A stretch of DNA of 64,000 nt from Atopobiaceae bacterium (GTDB lineage Bacteria; Actinomycetota; Coriobacteriia; Coriobacteriales; Atopobiaceae), in NCBI GenBank assembly GCA_902834555.1, contig CADFJN010000008.1, forward strand, positions 61,138 through 125,137, read 5' to 3'. A program made the position numbers and the translations under genes. This document shows, in pieces, positions 43,084-50,561 of this stretch (within the stretch, counting starts at the first letter, position 1; every line of letters starts with the position of its first letter). Under the pieces are notes generated by a model. It was not told the DNA's origin and searched no databases. It saw nothing but the letters and a program-made list of their open reading frames with translations.

Positions 43084-44895
43084 CTATGAAGCCTCGCATT
43101 CCCTGCGGCCCTCGTTGCTCTCATACCAGGAAAGCACACGGTCAACGTTATCCTGTGCATAGCGGTAGTAGATGAGAAGCCACTCCCCTACGTTGTCGCC
43201 TTCGGCTTCCTTCTCGAGTGACCACACATACCAGCACCAGCCTGCAAAGACCACGTAGCTCCAGAAGTGGCGGCGCTCCCGCATGGTTGGCGTTCGTCCA
43301 AAGTAGTCGCACAGGGCCCGTTCTGCCTCATTGTTGGAAAGTTCGCAGCATACCGTGAAGGTGCCAAAGTCACTCGCCTCGTCGGACATGCCAGCGTACT
43401 CCCAATCGATGAGGCTGTACTCGTCTTGCTCGTCGACAAGGAAGTTGAGGTAAAAGAAGTCGTTATGCGATATGCAGTGGGAGAAGCCGTCCTTATCGGC
43501 GAGTTCCTTGAGCTGCAGGACCTTCTCTTTGAGTTCGTTGTACCCGGGAATTTCGATAGGGCCACGCTCTGCAAGGAGCTTCTCGTATCCAAGGCCCTCC
43601 TCGACAAAGTCAAAGCTTCGGTCGAGCGTAGCACCGCTCTCGTGGAGCTTGCGACACATCCCCATAGCACGCTTCAGCTGCACGTGGTCATGAGGGTCAA
43701 GGGGTCGGGCGTTGCTCACAAACCGCGAGATCTTCCAGCCCTGCCGCTGGTCCTCGAAGATGAAGGTGTTGTCGAGCCCAAGGTCACGCGCGAGGCGAAG
43801 GCCAGCCTCCTCGGCAGCGCGGTCGACCATCTTCTCGGTGCCAAGACCGGGGTGGCGGTACACGTACTCTCGCTCGTCAGCGCCCTTGCCCACCGAGAAG
43901 TGGCACGAGAGGTTGGTAAGCCCCTGCTTAAGCGGGTAGAAACCATGAATCTGGGACTTCTCGCATCCAAGAACCGAGACGATGTTGTCAAAGATGTGCG
44001 AGTCAACGTTCTCGATGAACGCAGGGTCAAAGCCACTCACCTGGTCGAGCGTATCGAACTCATGGATTGACGCGCCGGAGTAGTGACGCGCAACCATACG
44101 CAGCTCGTTTAAATGGGACCGGAAGATATCCTCCCAGAGCATGTCTGCAGTCTCTGGCTTGCGTACAGCCGCATCTAAGATGGGGACAAAGGTTGTGGAG
44201 AACGCCCTGTCGAAATAGGCGTGCCCAAGCATAGTCCAGGCATCAGAGCCGCCTACGCTTACATTGGTGATGCGCCCTCCCGAGCCCGTAGACACGCACC
44301 ACTCGTCTGTGGGTCCGCTCACGTATTGCGTTGCGTAATAGGCCTCGTAGACGTAGTGCTCGAACGGATTCTCCTCGAAGTAGTCATCCGACGAGCACAC
44401 GTAGGTGTTGTCCAAGCGATCCCGCACAAGCCAGAGCGTGTAGTTGTTGTTCCTCGTGGCGTACTGGGGATTGACCTTGATATGAACCCCGAACTTACTT
44501 GCAAGGTAGAAGAAGTATTCCTTTTTGTATCCAACCACAACGGTAATGTCGGTAACACCTGCAGCCTGGAGCTGACGAATCTGACGCTCGATGAGGACCT
44601 CTCCCCTAACACGGAGAAGGCCCTTGGGCTTTTCATACGAGATGGGAGCCAGACGAGAAGAGAGGCCAGCCGCCATGATGATGGCGTTTCCCACCTCGTA
44701 CGGCTTGAGTGACTTTAGGCCATCAATGCTGAGAAGCCCATCCTCAACCAGCCCCGCCTCTTCTGCGTCTCGAAGCACCGAGTTCACGGTCCCCAGGGAG
44801 AGGCCAGAGGCGGCACTGAGCTGACGCTGGGTCATGCGAGCGCCAGACTGCGCAAGTGCGACAAGTACCTTGAACATGCTTCTCGAAAGCGCCAT
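43084..44895 (-). CDS. Winged-helix / LicC nucleotidyltransferase / LicA choline-kinase fusion
   Basis: A 603-residue three-domain protein. Residues 1-65: winged helix (LSAASGLSLGTVNSVLRDAEE). Residues 70-300: nucleotidyltransferase (AIIMAAGLSSRLAPISYEKP, RGEVLIERQIRQLQ, CSSDDYFE). Residues 320-590: choline/aminoglycoside kinase fold with ISHNDFFYLNFLVDE and SLIDWEYAGMSDE, the catalytic Brenner-type and DFG-like motifs. Together these would convert choline to phosphocholine and then CDP-choline, as LicA and LicC do in pneumococcus. No LicB transporter is in the window. Three operator-like repeats precede the gene. Confidence 0.85.
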   Translation of the reverse strand: MALSRSMFKVLVALAQSGARMTQRQLSAASGLSLGTVNSVLRDAEEAGLVEDGLLSIDGLKSLKPYEVGNAIIMAAGLSSRLAPISYEKPKGLLRVRGEVLIERQIRQLQAAGVTDITVVVGYKKEYFFYLASKFGVHIKVNPQYATRNNNYTLWLVRDRLDNTYVCSSDDYFEENPFEHYVYEAYYATQYVSGPTDEWCVSTGSGGRITNVSVGGSDAWTMLGHAYFDRAFSTTFVPILDAAVRKPETADMLWEDIFRSHLNELRMVARHYSGASIHEFDTLDQVSGFDPAFIENVDSHIFDNIVSVLGCEKSQIHGFYPLKQGLTNLSCHFSVGKGADEREYVYRHPGLGTEKMVDRAAEEAGLRLARDLGLDNTFIFEDQRQGWKISRFVSNARPLDPHDHVQLKRAMGMCRKLHESGATLDRSFDFVEEGLGYEKLLAERGPIEIPGYNELKEKVLQLKELADKDGFSHCISHNDFFYLNFLVDEQDEYSLIDWEYAGMSDEASDFGTFTVCCELSNNEAERALCDYFGRTPTMRERRHFWSYVVFAGWCWYVWSLEKEAEGDNVGEWLLIYYRYAQDNVDRVLSWYESNEGRRECEAS

Positions 44896-44911
44896 AGGAC
44901 CTCCGGCATCT

Positions 44912-44960
44912 GTAAGCTTCTGGTAAGCTTCAGTATGCCAAAGGTAAGCTGAATGTTCAA
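44912..44960 (-). promoter_or_regulatory. Promoter and three phased repeats upstream of the Lic fusion
   Basis: On the minus strand TTGAAC (44960-44955), a 17-bp spacer and CATACT (44937-44932) form a promoter. The plus-strand motif GTAAGCT occurs at 44912, 44923 and 44944, that is 11 and 21 bp apart, placing all three on one helix face across the spacer and start region. The likely binder is the winged helix encoded downstream. Confidence 0.6.
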
Positions 44961-45020
44961 CAAACTGAAGAGATACTCTGCAATGTGAACATCTACGGCA
45001 CTTTGAGCTGGTGGATCCCG

Positions 45021-45434
45021 CTACGCATTCTCTCCGGTAGTGCCAAAGAGCTCTGCGTCAAGTCCAGCAAGCTCCTCTGGAGGCGTTGCTGGGTCGCAGC
45101 CAAAACTCTCCGCAACCGCTTGAGACTGCAGATGCCTCAAGCCTGCGAGGTCCTCCTCGCCATGTGCCTCATACACATGCGAGACGCGATCGAGCGCATA
45201 CGAAACGTAGGCGGCCACCGAATCGCCCATGCCGGAGAGTACGAGCATGGTAACGAGTGAGTCCGGAGAGAGCGCCATAGCCGTCTGCACATCAAGGTCG
45301 ATAAGGTCTGCAACCTGCTGCTCGACCGCCTGGCAGGAAGCAGGGTCACCCTGCTCGACGGCAAGCCTAAGCGCCCTCGTCACTGCCTCGACGAACTGCG
45401 AAATGAGCTCGGTAATGTAGTCCCTCTCAAGCAT
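45021..45434 (-). CDS. DUF6483-type conserved protein
   Basis: A 137-residue helical protein beginning MLERDYITELISQFVEAVTR, the recurrent opening of a small Firmicutes/Actinobacteria family that I recall as DUF6483. It contains TPR-like helical segments (EQQVADLIDLDVQTAMALSP) and no membrane span. It lies upstream of the lic genes on the same strand and 39 bases downstream of ruvB, so it may be the last gene of the ruv transcript. No function is assigned. Confidence 0.62.
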   Translation of the reverse strand: MLERDYITELISQFVEAVTRALRLAVEQGDPASCQAVEQQVADLIDLDVQTAMALSPDSLVTMLVLSGMGDSVAAYVSYALDRVSHVYEAHGEEDLAGLRHLQSQAVAESFGCDPATPPEELAGLDAELFGTTGENA

Positions 45435-45473
45435 GGTGCCATCCTCTCTGCGTATGCTTCCGGACCCATGATA

Positions 45474-46541
45474 TTAGCTCTGGGGCGGAAGCGGCATTCC
45501 AAGGTGCTCGAAGGCTGCGGGGGTTGCCTGGCGTCCTTGAGGCGTGCGCACAATGAGGCCACGCTGAAGGAGGTACGGCTCGTAGACGTCCTCAAGGGTG
45601 GATGGATCCTCCCCCACCGCAGAGGCAATGGTCGTAAGACCCACTGGGCGCCCCCTGAAGGTGCTGGTGAGTGCCGTAAGAATCTTCTTGTCCATCCAGT
45701 CAAGGCCCATCTCATCAATCTCAAAGAACGAGAGCGCCTCGGCAGCGACCTCCCACGTAATGGCTCCACCAGCCTTTACCTGCGCATAGTCGCGAACACG
45801 CTTAAGCAGCCGGTTGGCTAGGCGCGGCGTACCACGCGAACGCGAGGCTATCTCAGCAGCACCTTGCTCGTCTATATCGACCCCAAGGATTGATGCAGAA
45901 CGCTGAACAATGCGCTTGAGTTCGTCGACGGTGTAGTAGTCCAGGCGGTACGAGATCCCAAAGCGGTCGCGAAGCGGGCCGGTGAGAAGCCCCGTGCGCG
46001 TGGTTGCTCCAATGAGCGTGAAGTGTGGAACGTCGAGGCGGATGGAGCGGGCGGCCGGCCCCTTACCAATGACAATGTCGAGGAAGAAGTCCTCCATTGC
46101 GGGGTAGAGGACCTCCTCGACCTGATGGTTGAGGCGGTGAATCTCATCCACAAAGAGGACATCGCCCTCTTCGAGGTTGGTGAGAATGGCGGCAAGGTCA
46201 CCCGTGCGCGCAATCGCCGGGCCAGAGGTAGTACGAAGACGCGCACCCATCTCATTGGCAACCACGTTGGCGAGCGTGGTCTTGCCCAAGCCCGGAGGGC
46301 CGGAGAAGAGCACGTGGTCGAGGGTCTCGTGGCGATCCTTTGCAGCGGCGATGAGCACGCGAAGGTTGTCGCGGACCCGCTCCTGGCCACAGTACTCGTC
46401 AAGCGTGGTGGGGCGTAGGCTGCGATCGACCTCAAGATCATCTGCCGTGAGCTCCCCCGTCACGGGACGAGGTCCTCCCTGACCATGACCGAAGCCTGGC
46501 ACATCGTCAAAGAGGTCCTCCTCTTGTGCCTCCCACGTCAC
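45474..46541 (-). CDS. ruvB: Holliday junction branch-migration ATPase RuvB
   Basis: A 355-residue AAA+ helicase motor. Walker A is [16 protein letters not shown], Walker B is [11 protein letters not shown], sensor 1 follows as [11 protein letters not shown], and the arginine finger is in [10 protein letters not shown]. The C-terminal winged helix ends [16 protein letters not shown]. It works with RuvA to migrate Holliday junctions and with RuvC to resolve them. The start overlaps the ruvA stop by four bases, in an order of ruvC-ruvA-ruvB. The N-terminal extension of about 25 acidic residues is typical of actinobacteria. Confidence 0.96.
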   Translation of the reverse strand: MTWEAQEEDLFDDVPGFGHGQGGPRPVTGELTADDLEVDRSLRPTTLDEYCGQERVRDNLRVLIAAAKDRHETLDHVLFSGPPGLGKTTLANVVANEMGARLRTTSGPAIARTGDLAAILTNLEEGDVLFVDEIHRLNHQVEEVLYPAMEDFFLDIVIGKGPAARSIRLDVPHFTLIGATTRTGLLTGPLRDRFGISYRLDYYTVDELKRIVQRSASILGVDIDEQGAAEIASRSRGTPRLANRLLKRVRDYAQVKAGGAITWEVAAEALSFFEIDEMGLDWMDKKILTALTSTFRGRPVGLTTIASAVGEDPSTLEDVYEPYLLQRGLIVRTPQGRQATPAAFEHLGMPLPPQS

Positions 46542-47170
46542 AGGTTGCCTCCAAGCCTCTTAAGCGCAAACTGGATGGCCTTCTCAACTGTCACGGCACC
46601 GGCATCCTCATGCCCGTCAAGGGCAAGTTGCGCCTCCTGCGGCGAGAAGCCCATGGAGAGAAGAGCCGCTGTTGCCTCATCGGTGACGGATTGTGCAGTA
46701 TCTGGCACCTTGGACTGACGCGTTGCAGGCTCGCTCATGCCAACCAGCCCGCGCAACGTTGCGTCCTTTGCAAAGACGTCCTGAAGCTCGACAAGGAGCC
46801 GCTGGGCTTTCTTGCGTCCCACGCCCGGCACCTGCGCCATGCGCTCCTCGTCCTGGAGGGTGACAATGTTTGCAAGCGTTGCCGGTGAGAACGTGGAGAG
46901 AACCGCAAGTGCAAGCTTTGGCCCCACACCGGACACAGCAACAAGCCTATCGAATACGGCACGCTCCTCACGCGTGGCAAAGCCATAGAGCTCTACCGCA
47001 TTCTCCTTCACGAGCATACGCGTGAGCACGGTAACGCCAGCCTCTCCCACCGCCGGCAGCGATGCCGCCGTGGTTGCCGAGACCCCAAGCTCATAGCCAA
47101 CGCCTCCCACGTCGATGACCACGTGAGTGGGCAACACCTCGACTAGGGTACCCGTGAGTTGCACGATCAT
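46538..47170 (-). CDS. ruvA: Holliday junction DNA-binding subunit RuvA
   Basis: A 210-residue protein. Domain I begins [20 protein letters not shown], domain II has the helix-hairpin-helix segments [14 protein letters not shown] and [16 protein letters not shown], and domain III (residues 155-205, [15 protein letters not shown]) contacts RuvB. It tetramerises on four-way junctions. It overlaps ruvC by four bases and ruvB by four bases, so all three are translationally coupled. Confidence 0.95.
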   Translation of the reverse strand: MIVQLTGTLVEVLPTHVVIDVGGVGYELGVSATTAASLPAVGEAGVTVLTRMLVKENAVELYGFATREERAVFDRLVAVSGVGPKLALAVLSTFSPATLANIVTLQDEERMAQVPGVGRKKAQRLLVELQDVFAKDATLRGLVGMSEPATRQSKVPDTAQSVTDEATAALLSMGFSPQEAQLALDGHEDAGAVTVEKAIQFALKRLGGNL

Positions 47171-47820
47171 TGGGTGTTCCTCCTGCTCTGCCGCACGTGA
47201 CCCAAGGGCGACGCCTCTCCGCGGGCACCAGCGAGACGCGCCGCCGTAGCTGCCGCCGTGACGCTGCGCGCCGTGGCGGCATCAAGCTCCTCTTGTGCCT
47301 TTTCCTGCTCGAAGACCTGTACGGCAGCACCCTCGCGCGTAAGTCTTTGGGTACGAGAAAGGTTTGCATGACAGATGGCTGCCGCTAGGGCATCTGCGCA
47401 GTGATCCGGCCGAGGGTCATGGTCGAGTGCAAGGATGTTTCTGACCATGAAGATGACCTGCCGCTTGTCCGCAGATCCGGTACCAACAACGGCCTGCTTA
47501 ATCTGCATGGGAGTATACTCCCCCAACTCGAGCCCAGCCTCCGCCGCCGCGACAAGGGCCGCACCACGCGCATGAGCCGTTGCAAGAGCGGAGCGCGAGT
47601 TTTCTCCAAAGAAGATTTTCTCTATGGCAAGCTGGCTGGGAGCGTATGCCTCTATGGCTTTGGAGATGCCCTCGTAGATTTTGCCCAGTCGACGGTCGAT
47701 AGACTCCGAGGACGAGGTGGAGACGCAACCGTATGCGCGAGCCCGACAGACAGACCCGCGCGTCTCAATTACACCCCATCCCGTGTTTGCGAGGCCAGGG
47801 TCAATACCCAGGATAATCAC
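47167..47820 (-). CDS. ruvC: Holliday junction resolvase RuvC
   Basis: A 217-residue RNase H-fold nuclease. The catalytic acidic residues are in IILGIDPGLANTGWG, AIEKIFFGENSRSA and DHDPRPDHCADALAAA. A C-terminal extension of about 50 residues beyond the usual core (rich in Ala, Arg) is present. GTG 47820 has GGGGAGG seven bases upstream. It leads the ruvCAB operon behind a LexA-type box, so it is probably SOS-inducible. Confidence 0.93.
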   Translation of the reverse strand: MIILGIDPGLANTGWGVIETRGSVCRARAYGCVSTSSSESIDRRLGKIYEGISKAIEAYAPSQLAIEKIFFGENSRSALATAHARGAALVAAAEAGLELGEYTPMQIKQAVVGTGSADKRQVIFMVRNILALDHDPRPDHCADALAAAICHANLSRTQRLTREGAAVQVFEQEKAQEELDAATARSVTAAATAARLAGARGEASPLGHVRQSRRNTQ

Positions 47821-47852
47821 GAAAGCACCTCCCCCACAGCATGAAGATAGCT

Positions 47853-47872
47853 AGAACGTTCGTTCTATTCTA
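47853..47872 (-). promoter_or_regulatory. LexA-type SOS box at the ruvCAB promoter
   Basis: AGAAC-N4-GTTCT (47853-47866) is a 14-bp match to the GAAC-N4-GTTC core of Gram-positive LexA boxes. Directly next to it, on the ruvC strand, TATGC precedes TAGAAT (47872-47867), an extended -10. The box therefore covers the start-site region, ideal for repression. LexA itself is not in the window. Confidence 0.7.
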
Positions 47873-47902
47873 GCATACTGTGGGACCGTGGGGAGTGGGG
47901 GA

Positions 47903-49831
47903 CTAGTTCTCCGAGAAGGTCCTCCATATCGAGTTGTCGCCCGGCATCCCGCCAGGCCCAGGTCGTCCCCCCTGGCCATGCCTGCCGGCGCGGCCCTCGG
48001 ACTGGTCGGCGGCAAGCCCTCCCGTAAGAGAGAAATCTCGCAGAATGTTGAGCACGTCGCGCAAGTCTTTCTCTCGGTCCCTCGGCGTTGCAGGAACGTC
48101 GGGCACCTCTCCTTCCTGCTGCTTTTCGCCGTCATCGTATGGCTGTGCCACACCGCCCAGCTCTTTCGCCGCCTGGGCAACTGCCTCGTCCAAGTCATCT
48201 CCAAGAGAGATGGTTCCGCCAATGCCCTCACCTGCGCGCTCGGCCTTCGTTCGCGGGCGATCGCGCCACATCATGCCAAGAGGCCACGCAATGTCTTCGA
48301 GCGTCCGCGACGAAGCAACAATGACGGGACCGCAGGACATTCGCGCCGGCTCACAAGAGGCAAGGCGATCGAGTATTGCGGAGGCCACCCGTGGGTGCCC
48401 CCCATCGTCCGCAATGTCGGAGAGGGAGCGTCCCCACTCGATGTGGCTGGCAAGTACGTAGTCAACAAACTCGAGACGCGACTCCGGCGTTGGACCGCAC
48501 TCCTCGATACCCGGGATGGCAGGCACCTCGAAGGCATGCCGAGAGGTACGCGAGATGACTGGTGAAATGGTGTTTCTCATATGCACAAGCTCGATGACGG
48601 CATAACGGTAGACGTCGCCAAGCGGCGCAAACCCAGCATGCGGCATCGAGCCTGGCGAAACTTCCAGCGCCAGTGCCGTCTTGTCGAGGTTCGAAAGCGG
48701 CATTGCTCCCTCCTCGCGCGCCAGCGCCACAAGGTGAGCCTGCGCGAGGTCTGCCGCCAAGTCGCGATCGGGCGAAAGCGCAGCCATTGGCAGCTCGCGA
48801 ACCGACAGCCTGAGGTTTTCGGCAAGCCTTCGTGCCGAGGCGTCAAGCTTATCATCGCTGCCCGTAACGAGCAGCGCGTGGACATTGGTGGGGCCAAGCG
48901 CGTCGGTAGCCAGGGTTGCAACGGCACAGGAGTCCAGCGTGCCGTCTACCAGCACGGCCGCCTGTGCGAAGCCCATCTGCGAGAGGGACTCCGTAAGACC
49001 CTGTGCCAGCACGTTCCAGGCGATAAGCGGGCGATCGTAGACCTCGGGATTCAGAGGGTGGTCAAGAGGGCCGTTAAGGTCTGGGTCGACGTCTACCACG
49101 AGGAGATCCTCCTCGAAAGATGGAGACTGCGCCGCAAGCTCCCCCCACGGGGAGAGAACGAAGCTTGAACCGGTGAACACCTGGGTGCCATAAGTGCCAA
49201 GCGAGCCCACCCCCACAATCCAAGCTCCCGTTGCTTCGGCATCGTCCATAAAGCGACCATCCGAGACAGAGGCCCCCATGGCAGATGATGGGTCGTCCAT
49301 GGCAAACCCATACCCGTCAAGATAGAGCACCACATCGACATCAAAGTCGTAATCGTCGAAGTCGTTAAGGTCATCAAACGAGAAGGCAAGCCCAAAGTGG
49401 ACGCCCCCAAGCTCGAAGACGGGAAGATCGGGTGCGGGGCCATCCTCGCCCTCAATGCCCTCTCCCGCACGCTTGTCTGCCTGGCCTGCAGCCGATGAGC
49501 GCAGGAGTGCCGAGAGCTTGAGCGGGGTAAGCTCCCCGTCATGCACGAGCATCGCCTCGGGGGCCGGAGCGCCATCTGCATCTGAGAGAACCGGCACAAT
49601 GCAAGGGCATGGGACCTCCTCGGAGATCTTGACCAGCGCCTCCGCAAGGTCAAGTAGAAGCCCCTCTTGGCTGGGAGGATCAACTGGCCAAACGCCCATC
49701 AGAGCGGCCGCTGGAAATACCACGAGCTGCGCGCCCTCGTCTGCGGCCTTCCTCGCAACCTCCACCATGCGTTCTGCCGTTCGCTCGAGCTCGCCTGCCG
49801 TGGTCCTCATCTGGGCAACCGCGATCTTCAT
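47903..49831 (-). CDS. NAD synthetase-like protein with degenerate active sites
   Basis: A 642-residue protein with the domain order of glutamine-dependent NAD synthetase: nitrilase/glutaminase (1-270), ATP-pyrophosphatase (about 290-510) and a charged tail. The nitrilase triad is broken: VVFPAAALMG has Ala where Glu is expected near residue 41, and GLAFSFDDL has Ser in place of the nucleophilic Cys. The synthetase P-loop expected as SGGxDS reads DGTLDS, and the later TGNKSE region is SNLDKTA. It is intact and full-length, so a non-catalytic role seems likely. ATG 49831 follows GGGGAAGG. Confidence 0.75.
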   Translation of the reverse strand: MKIAVAQMRTTAGELERTAERMVEVARKAADEGAQLVVFPAAALMGVWPVDPPSQEGLLLDLAEALVKISEEVPCPCIVPVLSDADGAPAPEAMLVHDGELTPLKLSALLRSSAAGQADKRAGEGIEGEDGPAPDLPVFELGGVHFGLAFSFDDLNDFDDYDFDVDVVLYLDGYGFAMDDPSSAMGASVSDGRFMDDAEATGAWIVGVGSLGTYGTQVFTGSSFVLSPWGELAAQSPSFEEDLLVVDVDPDLNGPLDHPLNPEVYDRPLIAWNVLAQGLTESLSQMGFAQAAVLVDGTLDSCAVATLATDALGPTNVHALLVTGSDDKLDASARRLAENLRLSVRELPMAALSPDRDLAADLAQAHLVALAREEGAMPLSNLDKTALALEVSPGSMPHAGFAPLGDVYRYAVIELVHMRNTISPVISRTSRHAFEVPAIPGIEECGPTPESRLEFVDYVLASHIEWGRSLSDIADDGGHPRVASAILDRLASCEPARMSCGPVIVASSRTLEDIAWPLGMMWRDRPRTKAERAGEGIGGTISLGDDLDEAVAQAAKELGGVAQPYDDGEKQQEGEVPDVPATPRDREKDLRDVLNILRDFSLTGGLAADQSEGRAGRHGQGGRPGPGGMPGDNSIWRTFSEN

Positions 49832-49910
49832 GCTTGGACCTTCCCCTACCTTCCGCAACCTGCTTTCGATTGTATCCCCGCCCAACCTGCGTGCACCACC
49901 CATAGAGAAG

Positions 49911-49941
49911 CGTGCCGCCCCGGCGCTGCCGGGACGGCACG
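49911..49941. terminator. Hairpin after desulfoferrodoxin
   Basis: CGTGCCGCCCCGGC (49911-49924) pairs with GCCGGGACGGCACG (49928-49941), with one mismatch and a 3-base loop. It lies 29 bases beyond the dfx stop. The T-run on the minus strand (CTTCTCTA) is weak, so it may be a Rho-independent or simply stabilising structure. Confidence 0.5.
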
Positions 49942-49969
49942 AAAAGACATGCTGTTTGAAAGCCTAGCC

Positions 49970-50350
49970 TTAGACCTCCGCCTTCCACAGGCCGTGGAGG
50001 TTGCAGTAGGCGTAGACCGTGGCCTTGCCGCCCTCGCCCAGGTGGAAGCGTGCCTCGGGGGCGTCACCCGGCTTGAGGTAGAGAATAACGGTCTTGGTGC
50101 CGTCGGCAAAGAGCAGCCACTCGATGTAGTGCTCAGGAGTCATGGGGTGCTCGACGGAGCCAACGCGGGCAACAAGGCGGTCGCCCTCGACGGTCAGCGC
50201 AGGAACGTGCTTCTCGACGGCGGCGTCAGTAGTGTTGGCAACAAGCTCCTCCATGGGCTCGCCGCAGCACACAGGCGTGGGGCCGCCATCAACAATCTTC
50301 ACGACGATGTTGCCACAGTGCTTGCAGCGATAAATCTTTACATCTGCCAT
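49970..50350 (-). CDS. dfx: Desulfoferrodoxin (superoxide reductase)
   Basis: A 126-residue two-iron protein that reduces superoxide to peroxide without releasing oxygen, characteristic of anaerobes. The N-terminal desulforedoxin site is YRCKHCGNIV with TPVCCGEPM (four cysteines). The C-terminal neelaredoxin domain has EKHVPAL, VEHPMTPEHYIEW and AYCNLHGLW, holding the four histidines and one cysteine of the reactive iron. All ligands are visible. ATG 50350 follows GGAGAGG. It stands alone behind a leader with a G/C-rich hairpin (50371-50394). Confidence 0.95.
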   Translation of the reverse strand: MADVKIYRCKHCGNIVVKIVDGGPTPVCCGEPMEELVANTTDAAVEKHVPALTVEGDRLVARVGSVEHPMTPEHYIEWLLFADGTKTVILYLKPGDAPEARFHLGEGGKATVYAYCNLHGLWKAEV

Positions 50351-50561
50351 GGGACATCCTCTCCATCTTTGGCTCCTTCCCGCAGGGAGGAGCCACTGCC
50401 TGCGGCCGCATCGCGACCGCCACTAAAGCTATTGTCCCCCATCAGGCGCCGATTCATGCATGCAGCAATTGCTATTTTCAAATCTACATATAAAGAACCG
50501 CGACAAGAGCGGGCGCGCTCCCCTGTCGAGAAGTGCGCCCGTGACGGGACAGAGCCGCCCC

